A program made the position numbers and the translations under genes. Below, piece by piece: positions 7,485 to 12,858 of a DNA stretch of 12,858 bases; within the stretch, counting starts at the first letter, position 1, and each line of letters starts with the position of its first letter. The notes under the pieces were generated by a model that was given only the letters and a program-made list of their open reading frames with translations, did no database searches and had not been told where the DNA came from. Where the stretch lies: positions 1 through 12,858 of the forward strand of contig JAEMSB010000061.1 of the NCBI GenBank assembly GCA_016463045.1, given 5' to 3'. The DNA is from Niveispirillum sp. (lineage in GTDB: Bacteria; Pseudomonadota; Alphaproteobacteria; Azospirillales; Azospirillaceae).

Positions 7485-7673
7485 TCATTTGCCGGGTGAA
7501 GTTAAGGAAAAGCTAAAATTACTTTATTAGCAAATGGTTGCTGCAATGAATCGTGGCATACACGACCAAGGCAGAAACATTCAATGGTGAATGTTATTCG
7601 ATATCGATTGCATTCAATCACGTGGCCTGAGGTTGCATGCTGCGTAGATGGGGCCCTGCCCGTTGGGCGGACA
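7485..7673. promoter_or_regulatory. AT-richer divergent intergenic region with clustered inverted repeats
   Basis: This control region lies between the chemotaxis gene (minus) and the tetR operon (plus). Visible symmetric sites are TCGTG/CACGA (7551-7565), AACATTCA/TGAATGTT with a 4-bp centre (7576-7595), the 10-bp perfect palindrome TCGATATCGA (7598-7607), and GATTG/CAATC with a 4-bp centre (7606-7619). ATTCAAT occurs twice in direct orientation, at 7579-7585 and 7612-7618, 33 bp apart. A small GCCC/GGGC hairpin lies at 7658-7668. The segment 7500-7620 is much richer in A and T than the surroundings. A promoter for the chemotaxis gene probably lies here (for example TAATTT-like hexamers reading minus), but I cannot fix one. 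No open frame with coding character was seen. Confidence 0.6.
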
Positions 7674-7693
7674 GATTGACTCAGGAGTCAATC
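7674..7693. promoter_or_regulatory. Operator-like palindrome 1 (covers the -35)
   Basis: GATTGACTC and GAGTCAATC form a 9-bp-arm inverted repeat around a 2-bp centre (AG). It contains the TTGACT -35 hexamer. Its centre is 30 bp, about three helical turns, from that of the second palindrome. It may be bound by the adjacent TetR protein or by another regulator. Confidence 0.65.
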
Positions 7694-7705
7694 AGGCGCA
7701 ATAAT
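7676..7705 (+). promoter_or_regulatory. Sigma70-type promoter of the tetR efflux operon
   Basis: The -35 TTGACT (7676-7681) and -10 AATAAT (7700-7705) each match consensus at five of six bases, with an 18-bp spacer. Transcription should start near 7712, giving a leader of only about 23 nt before the ATG at 7735. Both hexamers are embedded in operator-like palindromes, a design that fits autorepression. Confidence 0.65.
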
Positions 7706-7725
7706 GACTGACTGGTCAGTTATTA
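7702..7725. promoter_or_regulatory. Operator-like palindrome 2 (TetR site over the -10 and start point)
   Basis: The core ACTGAC-TG-GTCAGT (7707-7720) is perfect. Beyond one mismatched pair (7706/7721) the symmetry continues through TAAT and ATTA, for 24 bp in all. It resembles the GTCAGT-containing sites of TetR/AcrR repressors. It overlaps the -10 and the expected start site and ends 9 bp before the tetR ATG, so bound protein would block the polymerase. Confidence 0.75.
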
Positions 7726-7734
7726 GGTTGGCGA

Positions 7735-8385
7735 ATGAACGATCTGCCTCGCCCGCGCACGCGCCGCAAAGATACACGGCCCGCCGAGTTGCTGGCCGCT
7801 GCCCTGGATTGCTTTGTGGAGAAAGGGTTCGCCGCTACAAGGATGGAGGATATCGCCCGGCGCGCCGGTGTGGCCAAGGGCACCTTCTATCTCTATTTTC
7901 CTTCTAAAGACGCGGTGTTTGAAGCCCTGGTGCGCGAAACCCTGCTGCCGCGCATCGCGACGCTTGAACAGTCCGCAACAATGGCGGGTTTGGGCGCGGA
8001 GGCGAAACTGCGGGCCATCCTGGCCATGCTGGGCCAGGTGCTGGCCGATCCAAAGCTGGTAGCCATCCCGAAACTGGTGTTGGCGGAGGCCGGAAACTTC
8101 CCCGACATGGCCCGCTTTTACCGGCAGGAGGTGATTGCGCGCGGGCAGGCGCTGCTGAACGGCCTGTTCCGCGAAGGGGTTGAGAAGGGAGAGTTCCGGC
8201 CCCTGCCCGACCTGGACATCATGACACGCCTGTTTATGGGCCCTGTCGTGCTGACCGCCCTTTGGCAGACCACCTTCGCACCGGTGGAGCAGACGCCGAT
8301 GCCCATCGACCGCGTCCTTTCGACCCATGCCGACCTGTTCTTAACCGCCATCAAGGCACCAACCGGCACCGGAGGTGCCCCATGA
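7735..8385 (+). CDS. TetR/AcrR-family repressor of the downstream ABC efflux operon
   Basis: Small-molecule-responsive DNA-binding repressor. The N-terminal HTH is at about 16-62, with TRMEDIARRAGVAKGTFYLYFPSK (35-58) as the family signature. The C-terminal ligand-binding and dimerisation domain (about 70-205) resembles the AefR/CecR-like groups, with PKLVLAEAGNFPDMARFYRQEV near 108-129. It is 216 residues long, normal for the family. The ATG has a weak AGG at 7725-7727. The gene is first in its operon: its stop TGA (8383-8385) overlaps the ATG of the HlyD-like gene. The same order (tetR, hlyD, ABC ATPase, ABC-2 permease) occurs in E. coli cecR-ybhGFSR, which supports local control of efflux. 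The two palindromes just upstream are its likely operators. The inducer is unknown. Confidence 0.95.
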   Translation: MNDLPRPRTRRKDTRPAELLAAALDCFVEKGFAATRMEDIARRAGVAKGTFYLYFPSKDAVFEALVRETLLPRIATLEQSATMAGLGAEAKLRAILAMLGQVLADPKLVAIPKLVLAEAGNFPDMARFYRQEVIARGQALLNGLFREGVEKGEFRPLPDLDIMTRLFMGPVVLTALWQTTFAPVEQTPMPIDRVLSTHADLFLTAIKAPTGTGGAP

Positions 8386-9332
8386 TCCGCCGTCTGTTTG
8401 CGCTTCTTGTTGTACTGCCTCTGGCGGCCTGCGGCCGTTCCGCCGACACAGGTTCGTTCCAGGGCTATGTCGAGGGTGACTATCTGCGCATCGCTGCACC
8501 GGAAGCCGCCTGGATCGGTGCGGTACCGGTGACGGAGGGGACAATGGTCAAGGCCGGTCAACGCCTTTTTACCCTGGATGATACTGCCGCACAGGCCGCC
8601 CTGGCCGAAGCGAAGGCCGTGCTGGCCCAGGCCGAAGCCGCATTGGCCGACCGGCGCCTGGGCGCGCGGGCGGAGGAGATTGCAGGGCTGGAGGCACAGC
8701 GGCGGCAGGCCGATGCCGCCCTGAAGCTGGCCCGGCAAGACCTGGAACGGCAGAAATCGCTGGCTGCCGACAATGTCGCGGCGCGCGCCAGGCTGGAACA
8801 GGCGCAATCCACGGCGACCCAGGCCACCGCCCGCCTGGAACAGGCCAGTGCCGCCCTTGCCACGGCCCGCCTGCCCGCACGGCCCGATCAGGTGGCAGCG
8901 GCAGAGGCCGCCGTGGCCGCCGCCCGCGCCGCCCTGACGCAGGCCGAATGGCGGCTGTCGCAGCGCCATGTCGACAGCCCCGCCGACGCGTTAGTTGACG
9001 ATATCGTGCGCCGGCCCGGTGAATGGGCGCCTGCCGGCGGTGTCGTGGTCAGCCTGCTGCCGCCGGGCCATGTGAAGCTGGTGCTGTTCGTGCCGGAGGC
9101 GCGGCGGGCGGCCCTGACGCCGGGCGGGACCCTTTCCGTTCGTTGCGATGGCTGCAAGCCCGGCCTGTCGGCGCGCATCACCCGCATCGCCACGGAAGCC
9201 GAATATACCCCGCCCGTCATCTATAGTCGTGAAACCCGCGCCAAGCTGGTCTATCGGGTGGAGGCGGCGCTGACCCCCGATCCCGCCGCCCTGTCGCCCG
9301 GACAGCCGGTTTCGGCGGAGCCGGCACCATGA
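8382..9332 (+). CDS. HlyD-family periplasmic adaptor (membrane fusion) lipoprotein, YbhG-like
   Basis: Periplasmic adaptor that should bridge the ABC exporter to an outer-membrane channel. The ATG at 8382 is chosen because it has GGAGG at 8371-8375 and starts a signal peptide ending in the lipobox L14-A15-A16-C17; upstream codons in this frame lie inside tetR and lack any signal. Domains: split lipoyl-like part 25-68 (GYVEGDYLRIAAPEAAWIGAVPVTEGTMVKAGQRLFTLD), a long Ala/Gln/Leu-rich coiled-coil hairpin about 68-195, then the second lipoyl half and beta-barrel 196-316. A CDGC pair (C255, C258) and EAEYTPPVIYSRETRAKLVYRVEA (272-295) match the YbhG-type adaptor. It is 316 residues long, and its stop overlaps the ATPase ATG. 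No TolC gene is nearby, so the outer channel must be encoded elsewhere. Confidence 0.94.
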   Translation: MIRRLFALLVVLPLAACGRSADTGSFQGYVEGDYLRIAAPEAAWIGAVPVTEGTMVKAGQRLFTLDDTAAQAALAEAKAVLAQAEAALADRRLGARAEEIAGLEAQRRQADAALKLARQDLERQKSLAADNVAARARLEQAQSTATQATARLEQASAALATARLPARPDQVAAAEAAVAAARAALTQAEWRLSQRHVDSPADALVDDIVRRPGEWAPAGGVVVSLLPPGHVKLVLFVPEARRAALTPGGTLSVRCDGCKPGLSARITRIATEAEYTPPVIYSRETRAKLVYRVEAALTPDPAALSPGQPVSAEPAP

Positions 9333-10297
9333 CCGGCAGCGATCCCGCCATTGCCATCGATGTGCGCGGCCTGACCAAGCGGTTTGGCGACCGGGCGGTG
9401 GTTGACAATGTCGATCTGCGCGTGGGCAAGGGCCGAATCCATGGCTTCCTGGGCCCCAATGGCAGCGGCAAGACCACCACCATCCGCATGCTCTGCGGCC
9501 TGCTGGTCCCCGATGCCGGGGAAGGCACATGTCTGGGGTTCGATATCCGCCGCGATGCCTGGGCCATCAAGCAGCGGGTCGGCTATATGACCCAGAAATT
9601 CAGCCTCTATGAAGACCTGACCATCAAGGAGAATCTGGAATTCGTGGCCCGGCTCTATGCCCTGGCCGACCGGCCCCGCCGGGTGACGGCGGCGCTGGAC
9701 CGGCTGGGCCTGGCCCATCGCCGGGATCAGCTGGCGGGCACCTTGTCGGGCGGGTGGAAACAGCGGCTGGCGCTGGCCGCCTGCATTCTGCATGAGCCAG
9801 CGCTGCTGCTGCTGGATGAACCGACGGCAGGCGTGGACCCCAAGGCGCGGCGCGAATTCTGGGACGAGATCCATGCGCTGGCCGCCGATGGCATGACCGT
9901 CCTTGTCAGCACGCATTACATGGACGAGGCGGAGCGCTGCCACCGCATCGCCTACCTTGCCTATGGCCGCCTGCTGGCCGATGGGACGGTGGAGGAGGTG
10001 GTGGCGGGATCGGGCCTATCCACCTGGCACGTCTCCGGTCCGCCCGACCGTATCGCCGCCCTGGACCGGGCGCTGCGCGGACAGAAGGGGGTCAGCATGA
10101 TCGCCCCCTTCGGCAACACCCTGCATGTCAGCGGACCGGACGCCGTCAGCCTGGATGCCAGTGTCGCCGGGTTCCAGGGTCAGGCGGAGTTGGACTGGCG
10201 GCGCGGCGACCCGACGCTGGAGGATGCCTTCATCCACCTGATGGGATCGGTGCCCGACAATTTCCAGAAACCGGCGGGTGCGGGAGGGCACGTATGA
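9329..10297 (+). CDS. ABC transporter ATP-binding protein (multidrug/ABC-2 export type)
   Basis: Powers the exporter by ATP hydrolysis on the cytoplasmic face. All motifs are present: Walker A GPNGSGKTT (42-50), Q-loop glutamine Q89 in YMTQKFSLYEDLT, signature LSGG (139-142), Walker B LLLLDEP (159-165) with catalytic E164, D-loop about 167-170, and switch histidine H196 in STHYMDEAE. The C-terminal 100 residues form the accessory domain common in CcmA/YbhF-like subunits. At 322 residues it holds a single nucleotide-binding domain, unlike E. coli YbhF, which has two, so a homodimer is expected. Start and stop both overlap neighbouring genes by 4 bp (ATGA), indicating coupled translation in one mRNA. 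The substrate is unknown; drug or other xenobiotic export is inferred from family. Confidence 0.96.
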   Translation: MTGSDPAIAIDVRGLTKRFGDRAVVDNVDLRVGKGRIHGFLGPNGSGKTTTIRMLCGLLVPDAGEGTCLGFDIRRDAWAIKQRVGYMTQKFSLYEDLTIKENLEFVARLYALADRPRRVTAALDRLGLAHRRDQLAGTLSGGWKQRLALAACILHEPALLLLDEPTAGVDPKARREFWDEIHALAADGMTVLVSTHYMDEAERCHRIAYLAYGRLLADGTVEEVVAGSGLSTWHVSGPPDRIAALDRALRGQKGVSMIAPFGNTLHVSGPDAVSLDASVAGFQGQAELDWRRGDPTLEDAFIHLMGSVPDNFQKPAGAGGHV

Positions 10298-11454
10298 TGA
10301 CCACACACGCCCCTGGCCTCTCTCCCCGTTTCTCCCCCGCCCGGCTGGTCGCGATCATCATCAAGGAGTTCATCCAGATGAAACGCGACCGCCTGACCTT
10401 CGCCATGATGGTCGGCATCCCCTTGATCCAGTTGATGCTGTTCGGCTTTGCCATCAATGCCGATCCCAAGCATCTGCCCACCGCCGTGTTGAGCCATGAC
10501 AATAGCGAGTTCAGCCGCGCCATCGTCAGCGCCCTGCAGACCAGCAATTATTTCGAACTGGCCCTGACCGCCGACAGCCCCGAACAGCTGGACCTGCTGT
10601 TGGATCAGGGCAAGGTGCAGTTCGCGGTGGAAATCCCCACGGGCTTTGGCACCGACCTGATGCGCGGTGAACGCCCGGCCCTGCTGGTCATGGCGGATGC
10701 CACCGACCCCGCCGCCACGGGCAACGCCGTCGGCGCGCTTCAGCGCATTCTGGACAGCGTGATGGCGGGTACCCTGACGGGACCGCTGGCGACGCTGGCG
10801 CCTTCACCGGGACCGGTGGAGCTGCGCGTACATCGCCGCTACAACCCTGAAGGCCTGACGCAACACAATATCGTGCCGGGCCTGATGGGCACCATCCTGA
10901 CCATGACCATGATCATCATGACCGCCCTGGCCGTGACGCGGGAGCGGGAGCGCGGGACCATGGAAAACCTGCTGGCCATGCCCGTGCGCCCGACGGAGGT
11001 GATGCTGGGCAAGCTGGCGCCCTTCATCCTGGTGGGGGCGGTGCAGGTGATGGTGATCATGGGGGCGGCGCGCCTGCTGTTCGGGGTGCCGATGCTGGGC
11101 AATCCGCTGGCCCTGATCTGCGGCATGATCATCTTCATCACCGCCAATCTGGCCGTTGGCTTCCTGTTCTCCACGCTCGCCCGCAATCAATTGCAGGCCA
11201 TGCAGATGAGTTTCTTTTTCTTCCTGCCGTCCATCCTGATGTCGGGCTTCATGTTCCCCTTCCGGGGCATGCCCGCCTGGGCGCAGGTGATCGGGGAGGG
11301 TCTGCCCCTGACGCATTTCCTGCGCGTGGTGCGCGGCGTGATGCTGAAAGCCAGCGGCTTCCCCCAGGTCTGGCCCGACCTGTGGCCCATGCTGGTGTTC
11401 CTGCTGGCGGTATCGGTGCTCGCCGTGAAGCGATACCGGCAGACCCTGGATTAA
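10294..11454 (+). CDS. ABC-2 type transporter permease (YbhS/YbhR/YhhJ-like)
   Basis: Membrane channel half of the exporter. Predicted order: cytoplasmic N-terminus with the coupling segment IIIKEFIQMKRDRLT (21-35), TM1 about 35-55, a large extracytoplasmic domain about 56-190, then five more membrane spans near 195-215, 240-262, 272-294, 303-322 and 362-378. TRERERGTMENLLAMPVRPTEVMLGK (215-240) is the cytoplasmic loop typical of ABC-2 permeases, and the YRQTLD tail is usual for this subgroup. The ATG at 10294 overlaps the ATPase stop and follows GGGAGG (10282-10287); a second ATG sits at the next codon. Only one permease gene is present, whereas ybhGFSR-type operons carry two, so it probably forms a homodimer. 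Its TAA shares TTAA with the convergent LysR stop. Confidence 0.95.
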   Translation: MMTTHAPGLSPRFSPARLVAIIIKEFIQMKRDRLTFAMMVGIPLIQLMLFGFAINADPKHLPTAVLSHDNSEFSRAIVSALQTSNYFELALTADSPEQLDLLLDQGKVQFAVEIPTGFGTDLMRGERPALLVMADATDPAATGNAVGALQRILDSVMAGTLTGPLATLAPSPGPVELRVHRRYNPEGLTQHNIVPGLMGTILTMTMIIMTALAVTRERERGTMENLLAMPVRPTEVMLGKLAPFILVGAVQVMVIMGAARLLFGVPMLGNPLALICGMIIFITANLAVGFLFSTLARNQLQAMQMSFFFFLPSILMSGFMFPFRGMPAWAQVIGEGLPLTHFLRVVRGVMLKASGFPQVWPDLWPMLVFLLAVSVLAVKRYRQTLD

Positions 11455-12329
11455 CGCCGCTGCGACAGCAGTTCCCGCAGCAGCGGGTTGGGGAAGCGGC
11501 GGTCCAGCGTGACGGCCAGGAAGCTTTCGGCCATACCGCGCAGGGTCGCCGCCTCGCGCAGCAGGCCGCTGCTCAGCTCATCCTGCACGACGATGGCGGG
11601 AATGACGGCGATGCCGGCATCTTCACGCACCATCAGACGGATCATGGCCATGTCATCCACCTCCGCCGCGATGCGCACCGACACGCCCAGCCGCGCCACC
11701 AGCCCGTCAAAGGCGGCCCGCAGTGCCGTTTCCGGCGTGGGCAGGATCAGCGGGTGGCTGGTCAGCAGATTGGCCAGCGCCACCCGCCCCGGACCCAGCC
11801 GGGCCGGGGTGCCGATCAGGCTGACCGGCTGTTCATCCAGCGGATGGATCAGATAGGGGCTGGCGGCATCGCGCGGCGGGGCAAGGTTGGTCAGCACCAC
11901 ATCCAGGGCCAGCGCGTCCAGACCGCGCAGCAATTCCCCCTGCGATCCCGATCGCAGGACAATCTCCACATCCGGGCGGGCCAGAAGCGGGCGCAGGAAC
12001 CCGATCTGGAAGTTGCGCGACAGGGTGGCCAGCGCCCCGATACGCAGGGCGCGGCGGCCACCGGCGGCATTGCGCAGGGTGGCGCTCAAATCCTCCGCCG
12101 TCCGGAAAATCGCCTCGGCATGGTCCAGCGCGATGCGCCCTGCCTCCGTCAGAATCAGGCCACGCCCCTGGCGTTCGAACAGGTCATGGCCAAGCTGTTC
12201 CTCCAGCGTGCGCAGCTGTGTCGACAGGGCCGATGGTGACAGGTTCAGCTGCCGCGCTGCCCCCGTCAGGGTGCCGTCGCGCGCCACCGCCCGGAACAGG
12301 CGCAGATGGTGAAGATTGAGGATAGCCAT
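11451..12329 (-). CDS. LysR-family transcriptional regulator (NhaR-like N-terminus)
   Basis: DNA-binding regulator that usually activates a divergent gene. Residues 1-65 are the winged HTH: LHHLRLFRAVARDGTLTGAARQLNLSPSALSTQLRTLEEQLGHDLFERQGRGLILTEAGR spans 6-65 and most resembles the NhaR-type subgroup. The HTH is followed by a linker helix, and 93-290 form the periplasmic-binding-like effector domain. The length of 292 is typical. The ATG at 12329 has no clear ribosome site. A candidate box of T-N11-A type lies just upstream (12338-12350). The gene faces away from the dabB/nuoL-like gene across 107 bp, the usual LysR arrangement, and LysR genes are known beside DAB inorganic-carbon operons. 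Regulation of that gene is inferred from position. The 3' end overlaps the permease gene by 4 bp tail to tail. Confidence 0.93.
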   Translation of the reverse strand: MAILNLHHLRLFRAVARDGTLTGAARQLNLSPSALSTQLRTLEEQLGHDLFERQGRGLILTEAGRIALDHAEAIFRTAEDLSATLRNAAGGRRALRIGALATLSRNFQIGFLRPLLARPDVEIVLRSGSQGELLRGLDALALDVVLTNLAPPRDAASPYLIHPLDEQPVSLIGTPARLGPGRVALANLLTSHPLILPTPETALRAAFDGLVARLGVSVRIAAEVDDMAMIRLMVREDAGIAVIPAIVVQDELSSGLLREAATLRGMAESFLAVTLDRRFPNPLLRELLSQRR

Positions 12330-12436
12330 GGATCATTTCTATAAAACAGAACGTTAACGATCAAAAGATGTAATTTTCTGAAAGTCACGAAGCGGCTATC
12401 ACCACCGGGAAATTCACATACCCCCTGGAGAGGTCG
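12330..12436. promoter_or_regulatory. Divergent control region between lysR and the dabB/nuoL-like gene
   Basis: AT-rich for this genome. Symmetric elements are TTCT (12337-12340) with AGAA (12348-12351), which contains a LysR-style T-N11-A box (12338-12350); the perfect 8-bp palindrome CGTTAACG (12352-12359); and TTTC-T-GAAA (12375-12383). The first lies 7 bp from the lysR ATG, where binding would autorepress lysR. GGAGAGG (12427-12433) is the ribosome site of the rightward gene. I could not settle on -35/-10 hexamers for either gene. Confidence 0.5.
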
Positions 12437-12858
12437 ATGATCCTGTCGAGCCTTGCCCCGGCTGCGTTGGCGGTCGTGGCGGCTGCTGCCTTGCTGCGCC
12501 CTGGCCGCCGCCCCAAACCTATCCCCGCCCTGGCCGAGATCACGGCCTTGCTGGCCTTTGCCCTCACCATTGGGGGCACGGTGCAATTCGCCCTGGACGG
12601 CCCGGTCAGCGAGGGGCCGCTGCGCCTGTCGATGATCGGGGCCGTGATGGCGCCGCTGGTGGGTTTCATCGGGTGGATCGTCCTGCGCTACAGCCGCACC
12701 TACCTGGACGGGGCCGAGCGCGAGGGGCGTTTCCATGGGTTGATGCTGCTGGTGCTGGCCTTGGTCCTGCTTGTGGTGCAGGCGGGTAGCCTCTGGCTGC
12801 TGGCGGGCTGCATGATTGCCATCGGTCTGGTGCTGCGCCAGCTGCTGCTGTTCTATAC
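12437..12858 (+). CDS. NuoL/antiporter-like membrane protein, probable DabB of a DAB inorganic-carbon uptake complex (3' end cut)
   Basis: 140 codons are visible and the frame runs off the window. The ATG at 12437 follows GGAGAGG at 12427-12433. The protein starts with a membrane span (1-20), a basic loop RPGRRPKP, a span about 34-54, one about 66-84, then RYSRTYLDGAEREGRF (84-99), and two more spans to the edge. The Y-S-x-x-Y-L-x-G-E-x-x-x-x-R-F pattern is the entry to the proton-conducting antiporter domain of NuoL, MrpA and DabB. In the following span the Trp-Glu pair expected in NuoL is replaced by Gly-Cys, and the segment ends RQLLLFY, which fits DabB better than a true complex I subunit as I recall the family. 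The divergent LysR gene also fits. A DabA (DUF2309) gene would be expected next. Hydrogenase-4 or Mrp subunits remain alternatives. Confidence 0.65.
   Translation, partial: MILSSLAPAALAVVAAAALLRPGRRPKPIPALAEITALLAFALTIGGTVQFALDGPVSEGPLRLSMIGAVMAPLVGFIGWIVLRYSRTYLDGAEREGRFHGLMLLVLALVLLVVQAGSLWLLAGCMIAIGLVLRQLLLFY

Noticed and set aside
7621..7673. A small gene between the chemoreceptor and tetR
   Set aside because: No frame has a convincing start, ribosome site and coding character. The region fits control DNA.
8262..8381. An upstream start for the HlyD-like protein inside tetR
   Set aside because: The extra 40 residues have no signal peptide and lie within the tetR coding region. The ATG at 8382 has a good GGAGG site and begins a lipoprotein signal.
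8118..8969. A 283-codon minus-strand open frame across tetR/hlyD
   Set aside because: It is a shadow of two genuine genes, with no recognisable domain and Gly/Gln/Arg-rich composition.

Overview
The window reads as chromosome of a GC-rich alphaproteobacterium. The strong C/G bias at third codon positions, the pairing of sensory and c-di-GMP genes, and protein sequences that look like Azospirillaceae/Rhodospirillales suggest that group. This placement is an impression from composition and gene content, not a database result. No RNA genes, insertion sequences, CRISPR arrays or origins were seen.

Layout: (1) 2-2551, plus strand: a nearly complete XylE-type sugar/H+ symporter, then a 107-nt imperfect palindrome, then a LacI-family repressor. 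This looks like the end of a sugar-use locus. (2) 2559-7484, minus strand: a sensory block. A globin-coupled methyl-accepting chemotaxis protein comes first. It is followed by a two-gene unit made of an NMT1/SsuA-like substrate-binding lipoprotein and a membrane-bound PAS-(degenerate GGDEF)-EAL phosphodiesterase. The PAS domain carries the FixL-type heme histidine and distal arginine positions, so two possible heme-based O2 sensors sit side by side. No ABC permease or ATPase accompanies the binding protein. (3) 7485-7734: an AT-richer divergent intergenic region packed with inverted repeats. It ends in a clear promoter whose -35 and -10 elements lie in two operator-like palindromes. (4) 7735-11454, plus strand: a TetR - HlyD lipoprotein - ABC ATPase - ABC-2 permease operon, resembling E. 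coli cecR-ybhGFSR but with a single permease gene. All three junctions are 4-bp ATGA overlaps. (5) 11451-12858: a LysR regulator (minus) ending in a TTAA shared with the permease stop. It is divergent from the start of a NuoL/DabB-like membrane protein cut by the window edge, possibly the first gene of a DAB inorganic-carbon uptake pair.

How it may work: the central block links extracellular ligand and oxygen to motility (MCP) and to c-di-GMP breakdown (EAL). The efflux operon is probably repressed by its own TetR until an inducer arrives. The LysR protein probably controls the divergent dabB-like gene. The most notable points are the binding-protein/phosphodiesterase pair with its FixL-like PAS, the arrangement of the tetR promoter, and the long palindrome.
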